DNA of 64,000 nt from assembly GCF_002214185.1 (NCBI RefSeq), contig NZ_CP022161.1, positions 2,727,767 through 2,791,766 of the forward strand, read 5' to 3'. Of this stretch, positions 48,785 through 57,106 are shown piece by piece. Made by a program: the position numbers and the translations under genes. Numbering within the stretch: the stretch's first letter is position 1; each line of letters begins with the position of its first letter. The notes below the pieces were generated by a model. It did no database searches, was not told where the DNA came from, and saw only the letters and a list, made by a program, of their open reading frames with translations. The stretch is from Streptomyces capitiformicae (GTDB lineage: Bacteria; Actinomycetota; Actinomycetes; Streptomycetales; Streptomycetaceae).

Positions 48785-49605
48785 TCGAGCGGGACTGGCC
48801 GGTCCGGCGGTTTCCCAGCGGGGCATCCTGCGCAAACTGGTGCGCGCGGCCCCGAGGCAGTGATGCCCTTCAGCTCCTGGAGGACGCCGATGAGGCAGTC
48901 GGCGCCAGTGAGCTCGCCGCCGTCGTCTCGGAGGTCGCCGTCGATCCACCGAGATGAGGGCGGCCAGAAAGCCAGAACCAGCCTGCGCCGCCTCAGTACC
49001 GGCAGCCGTATCAGAGCCCGGCCAGCATTCGTTTGGCCTGCGCGTGCTTCCCGATGAACGACGCTTGCGTACCGGCGAAGTCCTCTCCTGTAGCAGCGTC
49101 CGCACGGTTTCCGCGGATCGCCGGTCTTCTTTGGCCCGTGCGGGCACCCGGTCCTGATGCTTTGCAGAATGCTTCGGAGGGCTCCCTCGTTCTTGGCACC
49201 TTCGGCCGGTGTGTTGTCCGCCCGGTCCAGCCCCAGGCGCGCGGCGAGCACCTCACCGCCCGGTGACAGCGGCGTCTTCAGCGCCAGCGTCTGAGGGCAG
49301 TGCCGGTTGAACTCGGTCAGGGCCAAGGTGGCGAGGCCGCGGCCGCGGAACTCTTCCTTCACGTAGATCACTTCGACCGAGTAGCGGCCACTGTCCACGG
49401 ACAGGAACCCGGCGTCCTCCCCTTCGCAGCGGAAGAGACAGGTGGAGAGGTAGCCCGCTACGGGGTTGCCGAAGGCCATCTCGCCGGTGCGGTCGAACTC
49501 CTCGAGGAGATAGCTGCTGAACATGCCCTCCAGGCTGCTGACGTCTCCGGCCTTGAGCGCGTCGTATCCCTCCAGGACGACGCCCTCGGCGAGTTGCATG
49601 GCCAT
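48586..49605 (-). CDS. GNAT-type N-acetyltransferase with long tail
   Basis: 339 aa, ATG at 49605 with GAGGAG upstream. Residues 60-115 hold the acetyl-CoA motif (VEVIYVKEEFRGRGLATLAL, R..G.G.A) and a following helix. From about 165 on, CPHGPKKTGDPRKPCGRC and an unusual basic tail continue to the stop, which lies inside the opposite gene. The last 150 residues may not be functional, and the original stop may have been lost. Confidence 0.55.
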   Translation of the reverse strand: MAMQLAEGVVLEGYDALKAGDVSSLEGMFSSYLLEEFDRTGEMAFGNPVAGYLSTCLFRCEGEDAGFLSVDSGRYSVEVIYVKEEFRGRGLATLALTEFNRHCPQTLALKTPLSPGGEVLAARLGLDRADNTPAEGAKNEGALRSILQSIRTGCPHGPKKTGDPRKPCGRCYRRGLRRYASVVHREARAGQTNAGRALIRLPVLRRRRLVLAFWPPSSRWIDGDLRDDGGELTGADCLIGVLQELKGITASGPRAPVCAGCPAGKPPDRPVPLDQAAWITRMNCSKSISCPYLNGSWMTFHSPRVTPSRHTRTGSDPLAPTTTIRPTSSRGPSWPPGRK

Positions 49606-49673
49606 GGACTTCTCCTCATGAGCAGGGACTCTTCGCCGGCCCGGGGACCCGTGGCAGGCGCCGGAGGATTTGG

Positions 49674-51620
49674 TTACACCCAGAAGGGGCCGCCGCGCTT
49701 GGACAGCGCGGTGGGTGCGGAGGCGCACCTGAGGACGGCCTGCCGCCACTCGACGCGGTTGGCGAACTGCTCCGGGTCGAGGCCGCTGGGGTTCTGTTCC
49801 CACTGGGCAAGGTGCTCGGCGACGGCGGCGAGAGTGACGGCGTCGCTGCCGTCCAGGCCCGGCGTTGTGGTCCGTAGGGCGTTGACTGCGGCGATGGCCG
49901 GACGGGAGTTGAGCAGCATCGCCGTCGCGTTGGCGTCGATGCCCGTGTGAAGGGCGGCGATCGCCTCCCGCAGCTGCTCATCCTCGGTTTCGGCCGGCAC
50001 CCGCGACAGCGCCTCGCACATGACGCGTGCCTCGGCGGTGTTGAGCGGAACGGTGGTGCTGCCGCTGAACACGTGGTGGAAGACGCGCAGCAGCACATCC
50101 GTGAGCCGTGGCTTGGCGCGCCGGTCGTACAGGCAGTGCGCGCACAGCCAGGCAATGGAATGGAACGGCGGGCGCGGACGGGGCATCCGGCCGATGGTCT
50201 CCCCGGCCGCCACGTGGGCGGCGCACAGGCTGCAGGTCGAGTCCGCGGGGGCCGGCTTGGTGTGGATCGGTGCGGGAAGGCCGCCCGGCTCGACGGTCTG
50301 GGGGTCCACGAAGGCGCGGTAGGAGGTGGGGTCCTCCAGCCAGGCGGCCGCCTGGAGGATGGCGTCGCGTAGCTGTTCGTCGGTGGCCTCGGCGCGGCTG
50401 GGGGCGTCCATCCAGTCGTTGAGGCGTTGCTGTATCAGCGGGATGTCGGTGTGCAGTGCTTTCGCGAGCGGGCCCACGTAGGTGGTGAGGAGGTTACGCA
50501 ACTCCGCGCCGTGCAGCTGGGCGAGGTTGGTGCTGGACACGGCGGGTCGGCCGGTGGGCATCGACGAGGGGTTCTCAAGCCACTGGTCGACGTGGGTGAG
50601 GGCAACTCCGAGCTGGGCCAGGGAGATGCCTTTCCTCGTCTTCACACCGATTGCCTGGTTGAGGAGGGTGTTGATCGTGCGCCCGTGCTGGCCGGTGGCG
50701 GAGGCGAGCTGTTTGACCAGCCCGTTGAGCCGCTGCCGGGCCAGGTTCTCGGACAGGAGCGTCACCGGCTCGCAGACCCGGCAGGGCATGTCCAGCGCGC
50801 TCGCCGGCTGCTCGCCGCACTGCCCGCAGACGAAGCCGGGGCACTGCGCGCACAGGCGATCTGTGTCGGGGTCCGGGATCCCCCGGAACGCGGCCGGGGG
50901 AAGTTCCTGGCACCGCTGGCTCCACAGCGACTGGCAGTCGCCGGTGCAGGACTTCTGGGCTGCGGCGGCACCGGCCTGGTCGACCAGGGCCTCGCGCACG
51001 GTGGGCAGCAGCAGCGTGTCCCCGAAGGCACCGTCCTGGTGCCACACTTCGGTGAGCGCGGCCCGGTAGGCGAGCAGCAGCCGCCTGTCGCTGTGGCCGT
51101 CGACCTTGTTGTGGTGCTCCGGGTCATGCAGGCAGCCGCACGACAGGCGCTCGGCGTAGCCGCAGAACGTGGCGCCGAAGGCTCCGCATTGGGGGCACAT
51201 CGTCCATTGGTAGGGCTCGTCGTCGTAGGTGCGCATGCCGCGTGCGTCGAAGAAGTGCCAGGGCCCGTAGTCGTCGTCCGGGAAAAGCAGGCCCTCGGCC
51301 AGCAGAGGCAACCCGCGCCACTCCTCCGGCACCTCCACCGGCAGGCAGCGCTCCGCCTCCTCGCCCCAGTGGCCGGCGGCCCAGTGGTCGCTGCCCGCGG
51401 CCGCCATCGCGAAGCGGCCCCACCAGGCCGGGGCTTGCGGCTCGGCGTCGAACCAGATCCGCTGCTGAGGCAGCCAGAACGCCGGCGTCCGGGGTGTGCG
51501 CTGCGTGTCGTGGAAGGTGACCGGCTCGTAGGCCCAGGGAATCCGCAGGTGATCGAAGAAGATTGACCACCGGGCATGGAGCTCCGTGCGGAACTTTGCG
51601 TTAACCACCTCGTACGCCAT
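49674..51620 (-). CDS. Zinc protein with decayed PDDEXK nuclease fold
   Basis: 648 aa, ATG at 51620 with AGGAG upstream. Residues 8-62 match the PDDEXK-type start (FRTELHARWSIFFDHLRIPW, then PAFWLPQQRIWFDAEP). The usual Glu (LEARW) is His15, the usual Asp (PDFWLP) is Ala47, and EVK is D58-A-E60, so the site should be dead. Cys clusters follow: CPQCGAFGATFCG and CAQCPGFVCGQCG. Two copies of a domain shared with the SF1 helicase lie near 298-349 and 372-425. A third zinc region and helices end it. Confidence 0.65.
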   Translation of the reverse strand: MAYEVVNAKFRTELHARWSIFFDHLRIPWAYEPVTFHDTQRTPRTPAFWLPQQRIWFDAEPQAPAWWGRFAMAAAGSDHWAAGHWGEEAERCLPVEVPEEWRGLPLLAEGLLFPDDDYGPWHFFDARGMRTYDDEPYQWTMCPQCGAFGATFCGYAERLSCGCLHDPEHHNKVDGHSDRRLLLAYRAALTEVWHQDGAFGDTLLLPTVREALVDQAGAAAAQKSCTGDCQSLWSQRCQELPPAAFRGIPDPDTDRLCAQCPGFVCGQCGEQPASALDMPCRVCEPVTLLSENLARQRLNGLVKQLASATGQHGRTINTLLNQAIGVKTRKGISLAQLGVALTHVDQWLENPSSMPTGRPAVSSTNLAQLHGAELRNLLTTYVGPLAKALHTDIPLIQQRLNDWMDAPSRAEATDEQLRDAILQAAAWLEDPTSYRAFVDPQTVEPGGLPAPIHTKPAPADSTCSLCAAHVAAGETIGRMPRPRPPFHSIAWLCAHCLYDRRAKPRLTDVLLRVFHHVFSGSTTVPLNTAEARVMCEALSRVPAETEDEQLREAIAALHTGIDANATAMLLNSRPAIAAVNALRTTTPGLDGSDAVTLAAVAEHLAQWEQNPSGLDPEQFANRVEWRQAVLRCASAPTALSKRGGPFWV

Positions 51621-51954
51621 GGCGCTCCTGCCGGACGGTGCCTCGCTGTGCACCGCTCACCATGGCCCCGGCGCGCCCGATGCACGGCCACTCATCACCC
51701 CTCCAGCCCAAGGGCTTCCCCCAGCTGAGGGACGCTCAGCACTGGAGAGTGGACAACGACCCAGCCCAATCAGCCTGGCGAGACCCTGCTCGGCGAACGG
51801 TGAGCGTTGTGGCGTCGTTCGGCGGTTCTCGCCATGACCGGCATGGCGTCGCTACCCGGTCGGCTGAGCCCTTGGTGACCTCGGCGTCTCGTGCACGTTG
51901 TCCCCACCGTGTTCGCCAGGCGAGTGCGCCCGTGAGGTCCTTCGGGAGGTAATG
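51621..51954. other. Divergent gap, no gene
   Basis: No convincing gene. It should hold the promoters for the genes on each side (49674 on the minus strand, 51955 on the plus strand). No repeat or strong hairpin was noticed. Confidence 0.45.
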
Positions 51955-52575
51955 ATGAGTCGAGCTGTGCCGCCGGCTGTCCGCGAACGGGCCCGCGCCC
52001 GGAGTTGCCCGGACTGCCGTGCCGCGCCGGGGGAGAAGTGCGCACCCGACCGGGCCGGTCGATCCCAGCTGCACCGCGGGCGGATCTCGGACGCCCGGCG
52101 CGCGCTGGAGCCCATGCCGCCCTACCGGATCCTGCCGCCAAAAGCGGATCGCATGTACATGGAGCTGGACTCGACTGACGCTGACACGCTGGTGGTGGCC
52201 TGGCACAAGGACGCTTTGGAGGCGTTGGCAGCCTATCCGTATGAGGCTGCGGTCCTGCTGTGGCTGGCCCTGAAGCAGGCGGATGTGCTGCAGCCTGGCG
52301 GACCGAAGATGAACAACTTCGGGCTGGCGCTGATCCTCATGCCGATCGACTTCCTGACTGTCGGCGAGGTCCGCGAAGCCGTCGAACGGCTCACAGCACG
52401 AGGTTTCCTCGAGCGTGCAGGCGAAGACGGTGTCTACATCGACCCCGTCGCTATTCGCGTGATCGAACGGCGTGAGTTGCCCGCCAGGTTCCGCATGGAT
52501 TGGAACGCGGCGAAGGCCAGCGCGCCGATCCCGGGGCCGCCTCCTGAGGCCGCTGCGCAGACATCCGCCGGGTGA
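51955..52575 (+). CDS. Zinc and winged-helix-like protein
   Basis: 206 aa, ATG at 51955 (GGGAGG five bases upstream). Residues 15-50 have CPDCRAAPGEKC, then H, then RISDARR, the same zinc module as at 32874. The rest has ALAAYPYEAAVLLWLALKQ and LTVGEVREAVERLTARGFL, typical of a winged helix with a GYV-type wing (GEDGVYIDP). Likely DNA-binding; target unknown. Confidence 0.6.
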   Translation: MSRAVPPAVRERARARSCPDCRAAPGEKCAPDRAGRSQLHRGRISDARRALEPMPPYRILPPKADRMYMELDSTDADTLVVAWHKDALEALAAYPYEAAVLLWLALKQADVLQPGGPKMNNFGLALILMPIDFLTVGEVREAVERLTARGFLERAGEDGVYIDPVAIRVIERRELPARFRMDWNAAKASAPIPGPPPEAAAQTSAG

Positions 52576-52595
52576 CAGACGGGGGTTCCTGGCCG

Positions 52596-53012
52596 TCAGT
52601 CGGAGATGCTCGGTACCGCGCGGGCCAGTGGTTCCGGGTCTCCGTACAAGGCGGCGTGCACGGCGGCGGCGAGTTCGCGGGCTCGCTGCTCACTCGTGAT
52701 GCCGTTCAACTGCACGTAGTCCGGGCCTACCGACGCGTACTTGCGTACCTCTCGGTTGAGGAGGAGGTGGACGATGGCCTTGCGGACGATGGCGGCCGCG
52801 GCCTCAGCGACGACGTGCCCCGGGGCCCTGTCGGTCTTCACAGTCCAGCACCGGCCGCGCCGCTCGATGCCGACGTATGTCGCGCCCGCGTCCTTGGCGG
52901 CCTTGTACGCGGCGTTGAACGCCTTGGTCCCCGTTGCGTCCGGGATCTGGTCAGCAGGGCAGGGGATCTGCAGTGGCTCCATGAGGGCATCGTGACAGGA
53001 GGTCAGGTTCAT
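52596..53012 (-). CDS. Hypothetical protein
   Basis: 138 aa from ATG at 53012, or 128 from ATG 52982. A strand TYVGIERRGRCWTVKTD and helices VAEAAAAIVRKAIVHLL follow. No family recognised and no strong ribosome-binding site. It converges on the 51955 gene with a 20-base gap. Confidence 0.5.
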   Translation of the reverse strand: MNLTSCHDALMEPLQIPCPADQIPDATGTKAFNAAYKAAKDAGATYVGIERRGRCWTVKTDRAPGHVVAEAAAAIVRKAIVHLLLNREVRKYASVGPDYVQLNGITSEQRARELAAAVHAALYGDPEPLARAVPSISD

Positions 53013-53327
53013 GCGCCGCAGACGCGGAGTGCGAATTCCATGCGGTCGCTGCGCAGCCTGCCCGGCGGGGCCAAAGTGAACCTGATTGGCGGATAGCTGA
53101 CGTCACCGACGGCTCGTTGCCGGGGCGTGGGACGACACTAGCCGGGAAGCCTCGCCAGCCCGGCCGTGGCGCCCCCCCCACATGGTGGACAACCGCGGTT
53201 GCGCAGCCTGCCCGGCTGGCCACCTGTGCTCACGCGAGGAACGCTGAAGAGCTCCGGCCCCCGGCAGAGACGCGATCTCGCGTGTTGACGTGCAGGGAAC
53301 AGGCACCTTTCATCGGAGCGGAGGGCC
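53013..53327. other. Gap with short direct repeat, no gene
   Basis: Holds two copies of TGCGCAGCCTGCCCGGC, near 53049 and 53204, and a GC-rich run of eight Cs near 53171. No coding evidence. Confidence 0.45.
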
Positions 53328-54212
53328 ATGCCGAAGAAGCGGAAGAAGGACCGGAAGGCGCGCAAGCGGCGCGTACCGGGTCAGGCCGGGACGGTCGCTG
53401 AGGTCGAGGATTTCCTCGACGATGAGGAGTGCGAGGAGCTCGAGGCCCACGAAGACCGCGACATTTTCCGCCAGTTCACGCAGGTCTACCCCGCGCCCGC
53501 CGATGCGGTGCAAGCAGCGTGCTCGGGGGAGCAGGTGGAGTGGCACGGTCGAGTCGAAGGCGGCCTGATGCGGCACCGCGTACTGGGCGGTGACAACCCG
53601 GTCGTTGAGCAGGCCGTCTTCATGGACGGCTTCCTCGCCTCAGCCTCCTGCTGCGGCTGGCTCCAGGCCCAGGACACCGCGAAGGCGGAGCGTGGAATCC
53701 TTACCACCCTCGCTGAACTGCACGAAGTCTGCCGGCCCGTTCTCGAAGCGGAGATTCGTACGATCCGGCCTGACTATCGGGCGCAAGAACTGCACCCGTT
53801 CTCCGAGGAAGCAGGTGATGGCCCGCAGGGATTCCCCAGGTTCGGCCTGCGCGTCACCTACCCGGCTCGGGAGTTGACTGACTGGGAGCAGACCCGTGAT
53901 CCGGCCACGTGGAACATGGCGCAGGTCTTCTCTTCCTTCCTGGGATACGACGAGCAGATCCCAGAACTCGGCAGGGACGCGCTGATCGCCAGACTCCAGC
54001 TCAACGGTGTGCCGGCGATCCGATGCGTGCGGTGCGGCGTGCCCCTCACCGATCGGCATCCTCGGTGGAACGGGGTATGGACCTGCCCGATCGCCGAAAT
54101 CGGCACGCTGTGCGAGGTCTCGTCCGACGCCTACGACCACGACGGCACATACATGTTCACCGACAGCGACTTCGGCCACCCCCACCAGCCCGAACACAGT
54201 CTGCTGACCTGA
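53328..54212 (+). CDS. Hypothetical protein with C-terminal zinc ribbon
   Basis: 294 aa, ATG at 53328. The first 17 residues are Lys/Arg-rich (KKRKKDRKARKRR), like a nucleic-acid tail. Residues 25-130 are helical and acidic, and CVRCGVPLTDR at about 233 to CPIAEIGTLC is a zinc ribbon. No known family recognised. It is followed by a small membrane gene. Confidence 0.6.
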   Translation: MPKKRKKDRKARKRRVPGQAGTVAEVEDFLDDEECEELEAHEDRDIFRQFTQVYPAPADAVQAACSGEQVEWHGRVEGGLMRHRVLGGDNPVVEQAVFMDGFLASASCCGWLQAQDTAKAERGILTTLAELHEVCRPVLEAEIRTIRPDYRAQELHPFSEEAGDGPQGFPRFGLRVTYPARELTDWEQTRDPATWNMAQVFSSFLGYDEQIPELGRDALIARLQLNGVPAIRCVRCGVPLTDRHPRWNGVWTCPIAEIGTLCEVSSDAYDHDGTYMFTDSDFGHPHQPEHSLLT

Positions 54213-54315
54213 TGTCGCTCGGCTGCCCATAGCGTGCCGGGCCGCCGAGCGCATGACGCCGTTGGCACCGCCAAGATCCGAGCCACTGACCGAGAAGCCA
54301 CGGAGGGAAGCCAGC

Positions 54316-54678
54316 ATGACGACGGTGCCGTTGACGGATTGGTCGCAGAACCACCGGGAGCAGCACTTCCACAGCATCGTGGGCGGCGGCTGGCTCCGCA
54401 TGCGCCCGCTGATGCTGTGGTTGCTGCTGATGGCCTCCTCCGCGGTGGCCGTCCAGAAGCTGGCCGAGGCCCAAATGGTCGAGATCCTCCGCAAGGCACC
54501 GCAGGACTACGCAGCCGGTTGCGTCGAGTACACGCAGACGGTGCCCCTGCCGGACGCGCCGTGGGGCGTGCGCGAACAGGCCGTCGACCGGCGCGGCAGG
54601 CCGTACGAGCGCATCCGCCTCTTCCCCAGCATCAAGCACACGCAGGAGGAGCTGCTGCCCAGCTTCGGAGTCGCGTGA
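54316..54678 (+). CDS. Small single-TM hypothetical protein
   Basis: 120 aa, ATG at 54316 with GGAGGG upstream. One TM helix (LRMRPLMLWLLLMASSAVAVQ, about 28-48) and a soluble C-terminus with PWGVREQAVDRRGRPYERI. No family recognised. It converges on the 164-aa gene on the minus strand. Confidence 0.55.
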   Translation: MTTVPLTDWSQNHREQHFHSIVGGGWLRMRPLMLWLLLMASSAVAVQKLAEAQMVEILRKAPQDYAAGCVEYTQTVPLPDAPWGVREQAVDRRGRPYERIRLFPSIKHTQEELLPSFGVA

Positions 54679-54707
54679 CGCCGATTCCTTGGCTGGCCAC
54701 CGGGACG

Positions 54708-55202
54708 TCAGGCAGCGTTTCCGGGACTCGCAGCCGCGTCGTCATCGCCATTGGCCGCAGCTGCGACCTGATCGCGGACGTAGTCGGCCAGGGACCGCAC
54801 CCTTGCCGCGTCTTCGGGGAGCCCACCGTGGCAGAAACGGAAATCCAGCCCGCCGTTCTTCAGCTCACGCAGGGTGGTGAGTACCTCGATGTGGCTGAGC
54901 AGCCTCGTGCAGGCCTCGCCGGAGAGGACGGCCTCCACCGCGATCCCGGGGAGGTGGTCGGCTGTCTCCTTCAGTTCCGCCGGGCCGAGAGGCAGGCGAT
55001 GCCCGTTGCGCAGGTGAGTGAACCACGCAGGTTCGGGAGCGGCGCCGAGCTCTTCGAGATTGACGCCGGCGGCGGCAAGGGCTCCGCGTACGCGGGTGAC
55101 GCGGGCGGGTAGGTCAGCGTCGGCCACTGCCGGTGGGGCCGGGGGCGGATGCGGAACGGGCGGAGCCACTGCGCGGGGGCGGCGACGGAGCTTGTCGAAC
55201 AT
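54708..55202 (-). CDS. Hypothetical protein
   Basis: 164 aa from ATG at 55202. The N-terminus is basic and Pro-rich (FDKLRRRPRAVAPPVPHPPP). The core is helical with ELKETADHLPGIAVEAVL and HIEVLTTLRELKNGGL. No recognised motif. A longer frame to 55295 is possible but would enter the repeat-free promoter zone. Confidence 0.5.
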   Translation of the reverse strand: MFDKLRRRPRAVAPPVPHPPPAPPAVADADLPARVTRVRGALAAAGVNLEELGAAPEPAWFTHLRNGHRLPLGPAELKETADHLPGIAVEAVLSGEACTRLLSHIEVLTTLRELKNGGLDFRFCHGGLPEDAARVRSLADYVRDQVAAAANGDDDAAASPGNAA

Positions 55203-55311
55203 TCCCCGATCATGCCGGTGTGTTCGCGTATCGGCTACTCCATATGGGCCTGACCTGGTGTGATGGTGCGCACTGGTGGGTTGGCGGACGACCACTCTCG
55301 GCGCTGGTCGG

Positions 55312-55381
55312 GGTCTGCCATCGATCGGAGGTCAGCTGCAGATCGTGGTCTGCCATCGATCGGAGGTCAGCTGCAGATCGT
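55312..55381. repeat. Perfect 35-bp tandem duplication
   Basis: GGTCTGCCATCGATCGGAGG, then TCAGCTGCAGATCGT, occurs at 55312-55346 and again at 55347-55381 with no mismatch. It contains a CTGCAG palindrome and lies 60 bases before the antitoxin gene, so it may be an operator pair. Confidence 0.8.
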
Positions 55382-55440
55382 GGTCAGAGCCGTGACCGTC
55401 AGCACTCTCGCAGGTGTTCTACTGGCGGTAGAGTGACCTC

Positions 55441-55704
55441 ATGGCAGAACAGGACACCAGCATCAAGACCACCAGGGACGTCCGCGACCGCCTGCGGATC
55501 CTGGCCAGCGAGCGCGGCACGACCATGAACGAGCTCCTGACAGAGCTGGTGACGCGTGAGCTGACCGAGGAGGAGAAGGATCAGCGACGGCAGCAGGCTC
55601 TGGAAGAGGTCCGGCAGACGACCGGCGTGACCGTCTCCGACGATGCACGCGCTCGGGCCCGGTCCTTCCTGCAGCACCTCGGGCGGGGGCACCACGCCGC
55701 GTGA
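55441..55704 (+). CDS. RHH (CopG/Arc-like) antitoxin
   Basis: 87 aa, ATG at 55441. Residues 7-42 form a ribbon-helix-helix (SIKTTRDVRDRLRILASERG, TTMNELLTELV). A longer acidic helix tail would cover the toxin. The preceding TCTAC-N5-GTAGA palindrome (about 55418-55432) is a possible operator. It overlaps the toxin start by four bases (GTGA). Confidence 0.8.
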   Translation: MAEQDTSIKTTRDVRDRLRILASERGTTMNELLTELVTRELTEEEKDQRRQQALEEVRQTTGVTVSDDARARARSFLQHLGRGHHAA

Positions 55705-56078
55705 TCCGTGTCCTGCTCGACCACACCTGCATCCGGGCGCTTGCCGAAGGCGACGAGTTCCTCAACGGCCTGTATGTCGAGGCCAGTTACGGCTATGCCG
55801 AGATCGTGATTCCTGCTTTGTCCGCAGCGGTCGCCGAGCGTGAGCGGCCAGGCGCCGGACAGCACATCCTGGAGCGCCGCTTCACCACGGCCGCCGACTT
55901 CACCCGTGCTCACGCCCTGGTGGCTGGGGCATGGCGGCAGGCGGACTGGCGGGTGCTGCATCCAGCATCCTCAGTGATCGTTGCCCGGCAGGCCGGCGAG
56001 GACGCCACCCTGCTGTCGTTGGACCCCGGCCTGTACGCGGGGACGGGAGTCAGCCCGCTGAATCCCATGAGCCCTTGA
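55701..56078 (+). CDS. PIN-like (VapC-type) toxin
   Basis: 125 aa, GTG at 55701 overlapping the antitoxin. D7 in VLLDHTCIRAL, acidic residues in the first helix (EGDEF), a further Glu near 46-48 (AERE), and D in LLSLDPGLYAG near 106 are in places of the PIN active site. Length fits VapC (about 130). The call rests on fold pattern and coupling to an RHH gene; the catalytic acids are not all certain. It would cut tRNA or mRNA if active. Confidence 0.7.
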   Translation: MIRVLLDHTCIRALAEGDEFLNGLYVEASYGYAEIVIPALSAAVAERERPGAGQHILERRFTTAADFTRAHALVAGAWRQADWRVLHPASSVIVARQAGEDATLLSLDPGLYAGTGVSPLNPMSP

Positions 56079-56178
56079 CCGGGCAGATAGCACTCTGTGC
56101 GGCACCAGAAACCGGGGCAGCGAGGCCCTCAGCGCCCGCCGCAGCGTAGCGACGTGGCCGCGATGGGGTTATAGGCGT

Positions 56179-56673
56179 CTACGGGGTGCCGTCGACGCCG
56201 GAAGAAGCGGCGTTCGGCCTACCGACCTTGCGGCGGTAACGGCCCTGGGCGGCCTGCTCGGACTCGACGTCGAGCGCGGCGGCGATCTTCTTGAACGTCA
56301 GCAGGGGCTTGCCGGTGTTCGTGCTGATGGAGCGGGCGGCCAGCAGCAGGGCGCCTTCCAAGCCGTCCAGGTCGGCGCGAGCAACCCGCAGCAACGCCAG
56401 GGCGGCGGCCACGTCCTCGGCGCGGTCTTCGAGTTCCACGACGCGCCCCGTTGTCTTCTGCCAGCGCGGAGCGGACTCGATCAGCCGGCGGGCCTGGTGA
56501 GCGTGAACCGCGTGCAGCAGCACGGGCACCGACGCCTCTGGAGCGCGGTCCCGGACTTCAGGCAGGACGTCGGCGTAGCGGCCAGAGAGCCGGGCGAGCA
56601 GTTCGGCCTGTTCTCCGTCCATTACGTACGGGACCGGCCGGGGCGGATGAGTCGGCTTGTCGGTGTTCGTCAT
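56179..56673 (-). CDS. HTH-like DNA-binding candidate next to palindromes
   Basis: 164 aa, ATG at 56673 with GAGGG upstream. Residues 10-110 are helical (ARLSGRYADVLPEVRDRAPE, VVELEDRAEDVAAALALLRV). The end LTFKKIAAALDVESEQAAQGRYRRKVGR looks like a single helix-turn-helix with a basic tail. It lies just left of the three long palindromes and is the best candidate to bind them. Family not recognised. Confidence 0.6.
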   Translation of the reverse strand: MTNTDKPTHPPRPVPYVMDGEQAELLARLSGRYADVLPEVRDRAPEASVPVLLHAVHAHQARRLIESAPRWQKTTGRVVELEDRAEDVAAALALLRVARADLDGLEGALLLAARSISTNTGKPLLTFKKIAAALDVESEQAAQGRYRRKVGRPNAASSGVDGTP

Positions 56674-56797
56674 GTCCCTCACCCTCCTGGCACAGCGCTG
56701 CACTGTCATCGTTATCTGGGGTTGGAGCACCTTTGCCTAGTTCAGGGACCTGATGTCGGGTGCAGGCATGTTAGGCAAGTACGACTTGGCATGTCCG

Positions 56798-56886
56798 AGG
56801 AAGGTGTTTCGATCGAAACGCTTCCTGGACTCGCGTTCGACGCTGGCAGCTGTGTCCAGGAAGTGGTTCGGTCGAACCGCTTCCTG
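56798..56886. repeat. Two palindromes in a 60-bp direct repeat
   Basis: Site 1 (56798-56826): AGGAAG, core GTTTCGATCGAAAC, CTTCCT. Site 2 (56858-56885): AGGAAG, core GGTTCGGTCGAACC, CTTCCT. Centres are 59 bases apart, and the flanks after each (TTCCTGGACTCGCGTTC and TTCCTGCACTCATGTTC) also match. The cores have the size and symmetry of ParB parS sites. Confidence 0.75.
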
Positions 56887-57052
56887 CACTCATGTTCAGC
56901 GCGTCCGCGGACCTAGGGGCCGAACAGGTTTCTGCGCAGTTCAAAGCCTGATCGATGGTGCAGGCAAGTAGCGCACGTAGCCGTGAACTGGCCTGAGGAG
57001 TGAGTACCGGCCCCTTTTAGGCGTCGAGTTGGCCCCACCCGCTGTGGGCGGG

Positions 57053-57080
57053 CGTGAACGGTTCGGTCGAACCGTTCACG
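57053..57080. repeat. Third long palindrome
   Basis: CGTGAACGGTTCG, two central bases GT, then CGAACCGTTCACG. The inner CGGTTCGGTCGAACCG is the same core as site 2 at 56858-56885. It lies 27 bases before the end of the truncated gene. Confidence 0.75.
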
Positions 57081-57106
57081 GGGCTTCGCTGGGCTGGGGC
57101 AGGGCC

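Noticed and set aside
53049..53220. Direct repeat TGCGCAGCCTGCCCGGC as a functional element
   Set aside because: Two copies in GC-rich DNA are not enough, and no other structure supports them.
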